Of a stretch of DNA of 64,000 nt, positions 15,457 to 24,049 are shown one piece after another (positions within the stretch are counted from its first letter, which is position 1; every line of letters starts with the position of its first letter). Source of the stretch: Sulfuritalea sp. (lineage in GTDB: Bacteria; Pseudomonadota; Gammaproteobacteria; Burkholderiales; Rhodocyclaceae); contig JALNYT010000009.1 in the NCBI GenBank assembly GCA_023229685.1, positions 62,001-126,000 on the forward strand, read 5' to 3'. The notes beneath the pieces are model-generated. The model worked only from the letters and a program-made list of their open reading frames with translations, made no database searches and was not told where the DNA came from. The translations under genes were made by a program, and so were the position numbers.

Positions 15457-15732
15457 TCACCCCGCGCCTGCCTGCAGACCCGGGTGGAAAAAGCGAATAG
15501 CGTCACTGCTACCCGCCTTGGACGAATCATGAACCACCGCGCCGGCCTTGCGGCTGGGATAGGCCCAATTGAGATAGGCAACGCGCAACCTGACCAACTC
15601 GTCCTGCGCGTCCGTCTCACCACGGGCTGCCCGTTTCAGTAGTGTCTGAAAATGCCGCTCACTGGCACAGTCGAGCTCTAGCGGGGAAGTTGCCGGCGGC
15701 AAGCCGACCATTTCATTGAGCGGAGGAATCAT
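15457..15732 (-). CDS. Hypothetical protein
   Basis: This 91-residue reading frame shows no recognised domain. The N-terminal half (LELDCASERHFQTLLKRAARGETDAQDELVRLRVAYLNW) looks like an ordinary helical cytosolic protein, while the C-terminal third is low in structure. It lies 41 bp downstream of the ribbon-helix-helix-like gene on the same strand, with a weak GAGAG ribosome binding site, and may be co-transcribed with it from the element at 16350. Confidence 0.5.
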   Translation of the reverse strand: MIPPLNEMVGLPPATSPLELDCASERHFQTLLKRAARGETDAQDELVRLRVAYLNWAYPSRKAGAVVHDSSKAGSSDAIRFFHPGLQAGAG

Positions 15733-15773
15733 CTCTCATATCCTTGGTACTAGGCGGGTTGCTCGGCAGACTG

Positions 15774-16181
15774 CTAGTTGGCTTTCGTCGCAGGTTGGCT
15801 GGCCCTTGTAAGCTCCACTTGCGCCACCGCCTTCTTCAACTGAACATCTTCCAAGGCCACGAGCAACATGAGCCCGGCACGCAACAACTCGCTTCTCTTG
15901 GCGCTTACGCCCAGCGCCAGCAATCGCTTCTTGACGGCGGTAAGTTGCGCATACTCGTTGTCCGGTATCTTGTAGCGATTGGACACCAGCTTGAGCTTCT
16001 TCGGCTTGCCACCGTTGGACTTCGTCTGTTTTGCAGGCGCCGACACTTTCACAGGCTTCTGCCCCGGTTTTGCCGCAAGGACCTTGGAAAGCCTTACACG
16101 GTTGGCGCGGGTTGCGGTACTCGCCTCGGCGGCAGCCGGGACGAGCTTCGCTGCGGTGGGTGCATTCTTGGCGGCTGGCAT
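15774..16181 (-). CDS. Basic protein with ribbon-helix-helix-like C-terminus
   Basis: This 135-residue protein has a Lys/Ala/Pro-rich N-terminal tail (about residues 1-60) like histone-H1-type proteins. A compact domain follows (about 60-120: RYKIPDNEYAQLTAVKKRLLALG and KRSELLRAGLMLL) that fits a ribbon-helix-helix DNA-binding fold. I infer a nucleoid or DNA-binding role. One of the five 43-bp palindrome elements lies 169 bp upstream and is probably its control region. Confidence 0.65.
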   Translation of the reverse strand: MPAAKNAPTAAKLVPAAAEASTATRANRVRLSKVLAAKPGQKPVKVSAPAKQTKSNGGKPKKLKLVSNRYKIPDNEYAQLTAVKKRLLALGVSAKRSELLRAGLMLLVALEDVQLKKAVAQVELTRASQPATKAN

Positions 16182-16349
16182 TTCAAGTCCTTTCGTTAGG
16201 ATTTCAATTGCGCATCATTGATCCTGCAAACAACTCCGCGCAAGACTCGAGCACCTGAGCCAATTACCGCTGGACCATATATGTCAAACCAGTCGGGCGG
16301 CGCATCATTTGCCCTTGCCAGTCATTCTATGCAAACCAAATGGAATGAA

Positions 16350-16392
16350 AATACCCGCGGACAGGTATTTCGGCTACTGCCTTACGGGTATT
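16350..16392. promoter_or_regulatory. 43-bp tandem palindrome element, copy A
   Basis: The first palindrome is AATACC-N8-GGTATT (16350-16369, perfect). After 3 bp a second degenerate one follows (GCTACT-N8-GGTATT, 16373-16392). Centres are 23 bp apart, as in the other four copies. It is upstream of the basic RHH-like gene and just past the 3' end of the response-regulator gene. Confidence 0.75.
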
Positions 16393-16436
16393 TCCTGGTG
16401 CGCCACCGGCCAGCAATCATCGGCCTGAAACAGGCG

Positions 16437-17084
16437 TCAGGGCAAAACCAGGCCGGTCCGGATGGCGTACTTGGTAAGGTCAACGACGTTGTGCACCTCG
16501 AGCTTTCTCATGAGGTTGCGGCGGTGCACGTCGACCGTACTTGGCGCAATATGCAATTCAGCTGCAATTGCGGGCGCACTCTTGCCTTCCGCGAGAAGGG
16601 TGGCCACCTGCACTTCGCGACGCGAGAGCGAACTGCGGTCGGACTTTGCCGACGTGGGCTGCCGATCGCGCAAACTGTCGGCCAGCAACGCGCCGACTTC
16701 AGAGCAAAGATAGCTGCGCCCCTGGATCACGTTGCGAATGCCCTGTTTCAACTCGGCGCCGGCCGCGGACTTGGTGATGTAGCCGCGGGCGCCGACATCG
16801 AGCATCTGCTGAATGATGCGTCGGTCAAGATAAGTAGACAAGGCCAGCACCTTTATATCCGGGTGCCTGGCGAGCAAGCGCCGCGTGGTCTCGATGCCTG
16901 ATTGCCCGGGCAGGGCGACATCCATCACGACCACGTCGGGGGCCAGTTCTTCGGCCACCCGCAACGCCGTCTCGCCATCGCCGACTTCGGCCACCACTTG
17001 CATGCCGACGTCCTGCTCCAGCACCGTGCGCAATGCCTCCCGCACCATCGTATGGTCATCGACAAGCATGATCCGGATTTTCAC
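16437..17084 (-). CDS. LuxR/NarL-type response regulator
   Basis: This 215-residue regulator has a receiver domain (about residues 1-120) with acidic pocket VDDH, phospho-acceptor Asp in VVVMDVALPG, and the switch residues in LALSTY and TKSA. A C-terminal LuxR-type helix-turn-helix follows (about 145-210: LSRREVQVATLLAEGKSAPAIAAELHIAPSTVDVHRRNLMRKL). The GTG at 17084 is chosen because it overlaps the kinase stop codon (GTGA) and has GGAG 8 bp upstream. NarL-type regulators bind TACYYMT heptamers in 7-2-7 arrangement, which equals TACC-N8-GGTA. It is therefore the best candidate to bind the five 43-bp elements. Confidence 0.93.
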   Translation of the reverse strand: MKIRIMLVDDHTMVREALRTVLEQDVGMQVVAEVGDGETALRVAEELAPDVVVMDVALPGQSGIETTRRLLARHPDIKVLALSTYLDRRIIQQMLDVGARGYITKSAAGAELKQGIRNVIQGRSYLCSEVGALLADSLRDRQPTSAKSDRSSLSRREVQVATLLAEGKSAPAIAAELHIAPSTVDVHRRNLMRKLEVHNVVDLTKYAIRTGLVLP

Positions 17085-19222
17085 GGTTGATTCTCCTTCG
17101 CGGCAATGGAACAAGGTACGGTCAGGGTAACCGCGGTGCCATTGCCAGGGCTGCTGTCAATTTCCATTTGGCCTCCGATATTGGTTATGCGCTCGTAGAT
17201 GGAATTCAGGCCGAAAGTGCCTTGCCGCGGCACGCCATCATGGAAACCGGTTGGATCGAAGCCGCAACCATCGTCGCTGACGACCAGCGTGAGCCGGGTT
17301 CCGTCACAATGGCAATACAGCGTTGCGTCGCTGACATTGGCATGCTTGGCGACATTGATCAGGAGTTCGCGAACCGAACGGTACAGCATTGCCTGTATCT
17401 CGCTGACCAGTTCCTGCGGCGGGTGTTCGTCGTCCAGATGCACGCGCATGCCATAGATGCGTTTCATCTCGTCGACAAGCCATTCCAGCGCCGGCAACAG
17501 ACCAAGCGTGTGCAGGATCGGCGGGCTCAACTCCAGCGTGATCTCCCGCGCCGACTGTTCGGCCTTGTCCACCAGTCCCACGATCTGATTGATTGAAGAG
17601 TCGAGCGAACCCACGACAAGCGAGGTCAGCTTGATCTTGATAACAGCCAACAGTTGGCCCAGATTGTCATGCAGGTCTTGCGCCAACAGATTCCGCTCGC
17701 GTTCTTCGGTCAGCGTCAGCTGGCCTGCAAGCCTGCGTAGTTCCTGTGTCCGCTCCGTCACCTTGGCCTCGAGACTCGCAGCCATTTCACGCAATTGTTC
17801 CTCGGCCCGTTTGCGCTCGGTAATGTCGATCGAAATGCCACCGATCAGGGCAGGCTTCCCTTTCCGCGGAATTGTGAACTTGCGCGTCTCGTAGAGCCGC
17901 GGTTCGCCGTCCCTGCCTGGTATCCATTCCTCCGTGATCACATTTCCATCTTCGATCGCTCGGTGATCATCTGCGATCATCTTTTCTGCAAGTTCTGAAG
18001 GGAAAATATCCCGATTGGATTTCCCAAGCCCCGGTTGTGCTCCGATAATTTCCGCCGAATAGCGGTTCGTATAAACAATAGTGCTTTCTCTGTCCTTGAT
18101 GAACGCTGCGGCCGGCAGGGTGTCCATGAATAGGCCGAAGCGCTCTTCGCTCTCGACCAGCGCCTGTTCAGCGCGCTTGCGCTTGCTGATGTCGGTATGG
18201 ACGATGACTGCTCCCCGCTCTTGCGTGTTAAGCGGCGTCACGAGCATGTTGAACCAGCGTTGCTGGTTCGGAGTATGACAGGGATATTCAAGATGGAAGC
18301 TCGGCAAACGACCGTCGAGCACCAGCCGGATTCCGTCATGTGCTTGGCGGGCTTCGTCTGCAGAGTCGCCGCGGCTTGCCTGGCAGACATGAAGATAGTT
18401 GACCCCGATCCCCGTCTTTCCAGCCGGATCTCCAGGCTCGGTACCGTTCTCCAGGGCGAAGCGCCGCCACGGCTCATTGACCGCCACGATGACGCCATCG
18501 GGGTCAAGCACGGCGACTTGCGAAGACAGTGAGTCCAGCACCGCAATCCTGAATTCCTCGCTCCGGTGCAGAGCGGTCTGGCTGATCTTCTTCGCGCTGA
18601 CGTCAGTCAGCACCACACGCAACGTCGGCGCCTTGCTGTCCTTTGCCAGGCGCAGGCTATCCAGCCGCACATCAAGCCGCGTACCGTCCTGGCGCAACAG
18701 CGCGACTTCACTATTCAGTTTGGCATCCGGTTGCAGTGCCTTCACGAAATGCCGGTGCCAACGGTCGCGGTCTTCGGCGGCAACAAATCTGCCAAAGCTG
18801 GCTTGCAGCAGTTTTGCGCGATCCGCCCCCAGCATTGCGGCGCCGGTCAGATTGATTTCGACAATCAGCCCCTTCTCGTCGAGCGTGAGATACCCGACGG
18901 GAGCAAAGTCATAAAACTCAGCGTAGCGGTCATGAGACTCTTCAAGGGCAATCAGGGATTGGCGCAAAGTCTCGTTCTGCATCTCCAGCTCGATCTGATA
19001 CACCTGAAGTTCATGCACCAGTTTCTCCGCCGGCTGGTGAGCGGCCTCGAACACCGGGGCGCCCGGCGCAAGTTTGACAGCAGAGGCGGCGCCAAGTCGC
19101 GTCTTGGCCTCTGCCCGCAGCTCTGGATCGCCCCGATCCTTTTTGCCGCCTGGGCTCAAGAGATTTCCATCGTGATGCCGACCGGACGGGTCATGCGTCC
19201 TTTCGATCTTCCTGCTTGCCAC
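17081..19222 (-). CDS. Soluble PAS-containing NarX-type sensor histidine kinase
   Basis: This 713-residue kinase has no transmembrane segment. After a polar N-terminus it has three PAS domains (roughly 95-215, 225-345, 355-480), a coiled coil (480-505), a HisKA_3 dimerisation domain with phospho-acceptor His in LAQDLHDNLGQLLAVIKIKL, and a HATPase domain with RSVRELLINVAKHANVSDA and GCGFDP. Kinases of this subfamily pair with LuxR-type regulators, here encoded with a 4-bp overlap. A cytosolic PAS kinase in a dormancy-type gene set suggests redox or oxygen sensing, but no haem or flavin motif can be asserted. GTG start with AAAAAAGGAAG upstream. Confidence 0.92.
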   Translation of the reverse strand: MASRKIERTHDPSGRHHDGNLLSPGGKKDRGDPELRAEAKTRLGAASAVKLAPGAPVFEAAHQPAEKLVHELQVYQIELEMQNETLRQSLIALEESHDRYAEFYDFAPVGYLTLDEKGLIVEINLTGAAMLGADRAKLLQASFGRFVAAEDRDRWHRHFVKALQPDAKLNSEVALLRQDGTRLDVRLDSLRLAKDSKAPTLRVVLTDVSAKKISQTALHRSEEFRIAVLDSLSSQVAVLDPDGVIVAVNEPWRRFALENGTEPGDPAGKTGIGVNYLHVCQASRGDSADEARQAHDGIRLVLDGRLPSFHLEYPCHTPNQQRWFNMLVTPLNTQERGAVIVHTDISKRKRAEQALVESEERFGLFMDTLPAAAFIKDRESTIVYTNRYSAEIIGAQPGLGKSNRDIFPSELAEKMIADDHRAIEDGNVITEEWIPGRDGEPRLYETRKFTIPRKGKPALIGGISIDITERKRAEEQLREMAASLEAKVTERTQELRRLAGQLTLTEERERNLLAQDLHDNLGQLLAVIKIKLTSLVVGSLDSSINQIVGLVDKAEQSAREITLELSPPILHTLGLLPALEWLVDEMKRIYGMRVHLDDEHPPQELVSEIQAMLYRSVRELLINVAKHANVSDATLYCHCDGTRLTLVVSDDGCGFDPTGFHDGVPRQGTFGLNSIYERITNIGGQMEIDSSPGNGTAVTLTVPCSIAAKENQP

Positions 19223-19592
19223 GGGCTTCCTTTTTTGAGTTTCATACCCCGCTCGTCGCCACGACTAACGGGGATGGCTTGCATATTCACTATACCCCCC
19301 GCCACACCAATGGCCATTCCCCTCCCCTCCTCAACTGTCTGGTCTGCTGGCGGCTAATCCAGGACAACACAAACCGAAGCATTATCAACGGATCGACCCC
19401 CAACCGGAAATACCCCGAAACCCTTAGCCGGAATACCCCTCTGCCGGTATTTACAGGCCTGATTCAAAACCTAGACTGGACTGGTCTGGGTCATCCGAAC
19501 TGCTTCAAGCACGATAGCTGACATGACCATATGAATCGGAGTGCCGAAGATCAATGATCCGGCACGCACGCCACACGCAAAGGAAATGAACC
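19223..19592. other. Intergenic control region between the kinase and the BCAM0308-like gene
   Basis: This 370-bp stretch separates divergent operons and has no supported gene. It contains copy B of the 43-bp element. No convincing promoter hexamers were identified by eye. Confidence 0.6.
19409..19451. promoter_or_regulatory. 43-bp tandem palindrome element, copy B
   Basis: The left palindrome is degenerate (AATACC-N8-CTTAGC, 19409-19428); the right one is perfect (AATACC-N8-GGTATT, 19432-19451). Centres are 23 bp apart. It lies 187 bp upstream of the kinase gene and 142 bp upstream of the BCAM0308-like gene. The right palindrome includes TACCCCT, a perfect NarL-type heptamer. Confidence 0.75.
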
Positions 19593-20093
19593 ATGAACAA
19601 CAAGACCATGCCCCAAGGTTTTCATCCTGTCCGCCGTGACCGCCTGCTGCAGGAACAAACGCAGGACGCCTATAAGCTCAAGGGCAAGCTGCCGGAACCG
19701 ACGGTCTGCGCGCAGTGTGGCGCGGTATTCCGCGAGGGACGCTGGCAGTGGGGCGAGGCGCCGAAAGAAGCCCACCATGCAACCTGCCCGGCTTGCCATC
19801 GTGCGAACGATCACTATCCGGCGGGCTTCGTCAGCCTCGGCGGAGCATTCTTCGTGTCCCATCGCGAGGAGATCATGAAGCTGGTGCGGCACGAAGCAGA
19901 ACGCGAGAAGCTGGAACACCCGCTCAAACGGATTATGGCGATTGAAGAACAGAATGATGCGGTACTGATCACGACCACCGATATCCATCTCGCCCGTGGC
20001 ATAGGCGAGGCCGTGCACCACGCGTATCAGGGCGAACTCGAATTCCACTACAAGCCGGATGAAAATCTGCTGCGTGTGCACTGGGCGCGCTGA
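19593..20093 (+). CDS. BCAM0308-like zinc-ribbon protein
   Basis: This 166-residue protein begins with a basic segment, then two CxxC pairs (CAQCG at about residue 39 and CPAC at about 68) forming a predicted zinc ribbon. A domain with EEIMKLVRHEAEREKLEHPLKRIM and a conserved TTTDIHLARGIGEAVHHAYQGELEFHY end follows. From memory this matches the BCAM0308 family, named after a gene in the low-oxygen-activated locus of Burkholderia cenocepacia. The end resembles archaeal NMD3-like ribosome-associated proteins, so a ribosome or RNA role is possible. It is the first gene of the plus-strand operon after element B. Confidence 0.8.
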   Translation: MNNKTMPQGFHPVRRDRLLQEQTQDAYKLKGKLPEPTVCAQCGAVFREGRWQWGEAPKEAHHATCPACHRANDHYPAGFVSLGGAFFVSHREEIMKLVRHEAEREKLEHPLKRIMAIEEQNDAVLITTTDIHLARGIGEAVHHAYQGELEFHYKPDENLLRVHWAR

Positions 20094-20118
20094 CGGCTAA
20101 CGGAACGGTCCTGCAGTC

Positions 20119-21216
20119 ATGGATGAAGTCATCGGCATCGACCAGCGCCACCCGGCGAAATACTGGCACGTCCTCGACGACGGGCGCCTGCAGTGCGATG
20201 TTTGTCCGCGCGACTGCAAGCTTCACGAAGGCCAGCGCGGCGCATGTTTTGTCCGCGGTCGCGCCGAAAACCGGATGGTGCTGACTACCTACGGGCGTTC
20301 GTCCGGCTTCTGCATCGATCCCATCGAGAAGAAGCCGCTCAACCATTTCTTTCCCGGGTCCAGCGTGTTCTCGTTTGGCACCGCCGGCTGCAATCTGGCC
20401 TGCAAGTTCTGTCAGAACTGGGACATTTCCAAGTCGCGCGACATGGATCGCCTGATGGACCAGGCGTCGCCGCAGGCCATCGCCAAGGCGGCACAGTCCC
20501 ATGGCAGCCAGAGCGTCGCCTTCACCTACAACGACCCGGTGGTCTTTTTCGAGTACGCGCTCGATACGGCAGATGCCTGTCACCAACTCGGAATCAAGAC
20601 GGTCGCCGTCACCGCCGGCTACATGCACGATGCGCCGCGGCGCGAGTTCTACTCGAAGATGGACGCCGCCAACGTCGATCTGAAGGCCTTCACCGAAGAC
20701 TTCTACGTCAAGCTGACCGGCGCGCACCTGCAGGCGATTCTCGACACGCTGGCCTATGTCCATCACGACACCGACTGCTGGCTGGAGATAACGACGCTGC
20801 TGATCCCCGGCCACAACGACTCCGATGGCGAAGTCACCGAACTGGCGAAATGGGTCGCGCGCGAACTCGGACCGGAGGTGCCGCTGCACTTCAGCGCCTT
20901 CCATCCCGACTGGAAGATGCCGGACGTGCCGCCAACGCCGCCGGCGACGCTGGCCAAAGCCCGCCGCATTGCACTCGATGCGGGCCTGCATTACGTGTAC
21001 ACGGGCAACGTGCATGATGTCGAAGGCGGCACCACGTATTGCCCCGGCTGCCACCACGCCGTCGTGGTGCGCGACTGGTACGATATCGGCCATTACGACC
21101 TCACCGCGCAGGGAAACTGTCCGAACTGCGGCGCGCGAATCGCCGGACGCTTCGGCGAATTCGGCAAGCCCTTCGGCCAACGGCGCATCCCGGTACTCAT
21201 GCAGGCCCACGCCTGA
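20119..21216 (+). CDS. AmmeMemoRadiSam system radical SAM enzyme (stand-alone copy)
   Basis: This 365-residue radical SAM protein has the CxxxCxxC cluster motif CNLACKFCQNW (about residues 94-104). Extra cysteines occur at the N-terminus (CDVCPRDC) and in a C-terminal zinc-ribbon-like part (CPGC, CPNC). Family members co-occur with Memo and AMMECR1 proteins, but reaction and substrate are unknown. Here it stands without Memo or AMMECR1; a close paralogue of the same length sits next to both at 55472-56569. It lies 25 bp after the BCAM0308-like gene. Confidence 0.88.
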   Translation: MDEVIGIDQRHPAKYWHVLDDGRLQCDVCPRDCKLHEGQRGACFVRGRAENRMVLTTYGRSSGFCIDPIEKKPLNHFFPGSSVFSFGTAGCNLACKFCQNWDISKSRDMDRLMDQASPQAIAKAAQSHGSQSVAFTYNDPVVFFEYALDTADACHQLGIKTVAVTAGYMHDAPRREFYSKMDAANVDLKAFTEDFYVKLTGAHLQAILDTLAYVHHDTDCWLEITTLLIPGHNDSDGEVTELAKWVARELGPEVPLHFSAFHPDWKMPDVPPTPPATLAKARRIALDAGLHYVYTGNVHDVEGGTTYCPGCHHAVVVRDWYDIGHYDLTAQGNCPNCGARIAGRFGEFGKPFGQRRIPVLMQAHA

Positions 21217-21224
21217 TCCTCGCC

Positions 21225-21392
21225 ATGCTGAGAAAAACTGCCCTCAGACGATCCCTGGCCTTGGTGCTCATCATCCTCGGCGCGGCCCTGATGTTTCTGG
21301 CACCCGAGACCTGGGCCGGCTTGGCAATTCTGACAACCGGGGTCTCGCTGGAATTGATCGGCATCGCGCTGCGCCATCGGGATTCGTCTTGA
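21225..21392 (+). CDS. Small two-helix membrane protein
   Basis: This 55-residue protein has two hydrophobic segments (about residues 10-27 and 30-48) separated by a short PETW turn, and a basic N-terminus. No family is recognised. It begins 8 bp after the radical SAM gene, and its TGA overlaps the TTG start of the phosphoribosyltransferase gene, so it is embedded in the operon. Too short for annotation by homology; support is context and hydrophobicity. Confidence 0.55.
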   Translation: MLRKTALRRSLALVLIILGAALMFLAPETWAGLAILTTGVSLELIGIALRHRDSS

Positions 21393-22024
21393 CCGCAAAG
21401 GATTCAAGCCGGTTGCCGGCCGGGCCTGCGCCGCCGACCTGCGAAATCATCAGCTGGAACAGCGTGCACGAACTGGCGCGCGGGCTCGCGGGCAAGATAG
21501 CCGACTCCGGCTATCGTCCTGAGGTGATCGTCGCTATCGGTCGCGGCGGGTGGGTGCCGGGGCGCATCCTGTCCGACTTCCTCGGGCAGATGAATCTAAC
21601 CAGCTTCAAGATCGAGCATTACCTGAACACCCAAAAGGCAAAGACCGCGCAGGTGCGCTACCCGCTGGCCGCCGAGGTGGCTGGACTACGCGTGCTGCTG
21701 GTGGATGACGTCGCCGACAGCGGCGAGACTTTTGCCGTCGCCCTTGAGCATTTGAATCGCCGTGGCCCGCCTGCCGAACTGCGGACTGCGGTGCTGCACT
21801 ACAAGACCTGCTCCCCTTATGTGCCTGACTACTACGCGAAGAAGGTCGTCAAGTGGCGCTGGATTACCTACCCCTGGGCGGTGGCCGAAGACATCGGCAG
21901 CTTCATCCGCGCCATGGAGCCGCGCCCTGCCAGCCTCGACGAGGTCGCGCGCCGGCTCGCTGCGGACCAAGGCATCCGAGTGCCGCGCAAGCTGCTGCGG
22001 GACATACTGGCCCTGGTGCATTGA
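21389..22024 (+). CDS. Phosphoribosyltransferase domain protein
   Basis: This 211-residue protein has a type I PRTase fold with the PRPP-binding signature VLLVDDVADSGETF (about residues 107-120) and an upstream VIVAIGRGGWVPGRILSDFL flexible-loop region. Such proteins are similar to archaeal or xanthine/hypoxanthine-type PRTases, and the acceptor base cannot be inferred. The C-terminal tail (LDEVARRLAADQGIRVPRKLLRDIL) is an extra helical segment. The start is uncertain: TTG at 21389 overlaps the previous stop codon as TTGA. Confidence 0.8.
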   Translation: MTAKDSSRLPAGPAPPTCEIISWNSVHELARGLAGKIADSGYRPEVIVAIGRGGWVPGRILSDFLGQMNLTSFKIEHYLNTQKAKTAQVRYPLAAEVAGLRVLLVDDVADSGETFAVALEHLNRRGPPAELRTAVLHYKTCSPYVPDYYAKKVVKWRWITYPWAVAEDIGSFIRAMEPRPASLDEVARRLAADQGIRVPRKLLRDILALVH

Positions 22025-22090
22025 GCCGTTGGCGGATCAGGAATTCGGTGGCCGATTCGTTCTGCGGTGAACTCGGCGTCCGGCGCGACG

Positions 22091-22777
22091 CTATGGCTGC
22101 GATCGCGTCAGCGGCACGAACGCGACCATGAGCATGCTCCGGCTGCTGACGGATCCGTCGCCGCGTTTTTCGACCAGCATCAGTTGCTGTATGTCTGCGG
22201 GTTCTCCGATCGGAATCACCAGCCGCCCCCCGGGCTTCAACTGCTCGACCAGCGGCGGCGGAACGTGCGGCGCGGCCGCGGTGACGATGATGCCGTCGAA
22301 GGGGGCGTGTTCGGGCCAGCCCCGATAGCCGTCGCCATGCCGCACCGTCACGTTGTCATAGCCAAGTTCCTGCAAACGCTCTCCCGCCGCGCTGGCCAGC
22401 GCGTCGATGATCTCCATGCTATAGACCTGCTGCACCAGTTCGGCCAGCACGGCTGCCTGGTAGCCGGAGCCGGTGCCGACCTCGAGCACGATGCTGTCGG
22501 GCCGCGGCTCGAGCAGATCGCTCATCAGGGCGACGATGTAGGGTTGCGAGATGGTCTGCCCGTAGCCGATCGGCAGCGGTCCATTGACGAACGCACGGTA
22601 GCGGTCGTAGGTCCCGACAAAGCGCTCGCGCGGGACTTTTGCCATGGCAGCCATGACCCGCTCGTCGAGCGCATCCTTGCCGATTTCATAGCGGGTCATC
22701 GCGACTTCTTCAAGGATGTCGCGCAGCATTGCCTTGCGGTCGGCCGCCGTGGCAGATGTCCAGGAGGCCGTCACCAT
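22091..22777 (-). CDS. pcm: Protein-L-isoaspartate O-methyltransferase (cytosolic)
   Basis: This 228-residue SAM-dependent enzyme methylates isoaspartyl residues to start repair of aged proteins. Family motifs are PLPIGYGQTISQPYIVALM (substrate region), VLEVGTGSGYQAAVLAEL (SAM motif I), the acidic QVYSMEI and the C-terminal PPPLVEQLKPGGRLVIPIG. No signal peptide is visible, unlike the second PCMT at 26472-27230. It is divergent from the Mut7-C gene. Protein repair fits the survival theme of the island. Confidence 0.93.
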   Translation of the reverse strand: MVTASWTSATAADRKAMLRDILEEVAMTRYEIGKDALDERVMAAMAKVPRERFVGTYDRYRAFVNGPLPIGYGQTISQPYIVALMSDLLEPRPDSIVLEVGTGSGYQAAVLAELVQQVYSMEIIDALASAAGERLQELGYDNVTVRHGDGYRGWPEHAPFDGIIVTAAAPHVPPPLVEQLKPGGRLVIPIGEPADIQQLMLVEKRGDGSVSSRSMLMVAFVPLTRSQP

Positions 22778-22848
22778 GGTGCATCAATCATGGTGGAAAC
22801 GGACGCAAGGAACAGGCATAGTCCTGCCAAACGACTGGACTCGACGGC

Positions 22849-23634
22849 ATGTCACGGGCAAGCACAATGGTGACCGCAACGTTTCGCTTCTACGAGGAAT
22901 TGAACGACTTTCTGCCTGCCGCGAGGCGCCGGCAGGACTTCAGCGTGGCTTGCGCTGCCGACGCGACGACCAAGCACATGATCGAAGCCCTCGGCGTGCC
23001 GCACACCGAAGTCGAACTGATTCTGGTCAATGGCGAATCGGTCGGCTTTGATTGCCGGTTGCGGGAAGGCGACCGCGTCGCGGTCTATCCGACGTTCGAG
23101 GCCCTCGATGTCAGCCCCCTGCTCCGCGTCCGCGAACAGCCGCTGCGGACCACGCGCTTCGTCGCCGACGCCCATCTCGGCGGGCTTGCCCGACTGCTGC
23201 GCATGGCCGGCTTCGACACGCTCTACGACAATCGCTACCATGACCGGGAGATTGCCGAGATTGCCGCGCAGGAAGGCCGCATCGTGCTCACGCGCGACCG
23301 CGATCTGCTCAAACTGCGCAGCATTACGCATGGCTGTTATGTCCATGCCATCGAACCCGCGCAGCAGTTGCGGGAGATCATGGACCGCCTCGACCTCGCG
23401 CGCAGCGCCCGGCCCTTCAGCCTTTGCCTGGTGTGCAATGCGCCCCTGCGGGTGATCGACAAGGCGACCGTGCTCGAACAACTGCCGCCATCGGTTCGAG
23501 AGCAACAGCAACGCTTCACCACCTGCGATGTCTGTCATCGCGTGTTCTGGGAAGGCTCGCACTGGCGGCGGATGCGGGCAGTGCTCGACGAGTCACCGCA
23601 AGCAGCTGGTTCCGCGCCGACCATCAGTCAGTGA
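22849..23634 (+). CDS. Mut7-C RNase domain protein with N-terminal ubiquitin-like domain
   Basis: This 261-residue protein has a ThiS/MoaD-like beta-grasp domain (about residues 7-85) followed by a Mut7-C PIN-like RNase domain. Acidic residues FVADAHLGGLARLLRMAGFDTLYDN and VLTRDRDLLK mark the PIN-type active site. A zinc ribbon at the end is formed by CLVC and CDVC. The combination is a known bacterial architecture of predicted RNases; substrates are unknown. Two in-frame ATGs (22849 and 22867) are possible starts. It converges with the small acidic gene, overlapping it by 7 bp. Confidence 0.85.
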   Translation: MSRASTMVTATFRFYEELNDFLPAARRRQDFSVACAADATTKHMIEALGVPHTEVELILVNGESVGFDCRLREGDRVAVYPTFEALDVSPLLRVREQPLRTTRFVADAHLGGLARLLRMAGFDTLYDNRYHDREIAEIAAQEGRIVLTRDRDLLKLRSITHGCYVHAIEPAQQLREIMDRLDLARSARPFSLCLVCNAPLRVIDKATVLEQLPPSVREQQQRFTTCDVCHRVFWEGSHWRRMRAVLDESPQAAGSAPTISQ

Positions 23635-23906
23635 TCTTCGAGGTGGGGGACCGATTCCTCGGCGGGTTGGCCGGTCTCGGGATCGATCCAGTCGGCGATG
23701 CCGATTTCGCTCTCGGCTTCCTCCAGGGATTCGCCGGTCCCGCCATTCGCACCGCCGTTTTCCATGTCGGCGATCGCTTCGATCAGCGTGGCGAAGGGCC
23801 CGAATTCCTCATCGCTTTCCTTGCTTTGCCAGTAGAAGCCGTCGGGACGCTCGATGATGCGTGTCGTGTCGTACTCGGGTGAAGTTTCGGAGATTTCGAT
23901 GGTCAT
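23628..23906 (-). CDS. Small acidic hypothetical protein
   Basis: This 92-residue strongly acidic protein has an N-terminal TIEISETSPEYDTTRIIERPDGFYWQSKESDEEFGPFATLIEAI region that looks like a compact beta-rich domain. A Gly/Glu-rich tail follows. I do not recognise a named function. It is the last gene on the minus strand here, about 140 bp after the spermidine-synthase-like gene, with a good GAGAGAGGAA-type ribosome binding site. Confidence 0.7.
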   Translation of the reverse strand: MTIEISETSPEYDTTRIIERPDGFYWQSKESDEEFGPFATLIEAIADMENGGANGGTGESLEEAESEIGIADWIDPETGQPAEESVPHLEDH

Positions 23907-24049
23907 GCCGGTCTTCCTCTCTCAACGTTCCGCAGATCGTTTCAAATCTGCTTTCGAGATTCGCCTGCACGCGCATTGCAGCACAGGCGGCTCGATAAAA
24001 GCATACACCCGCGACGTTGCGGATGGTGTCTGAAAATACGCGCGGTCGG

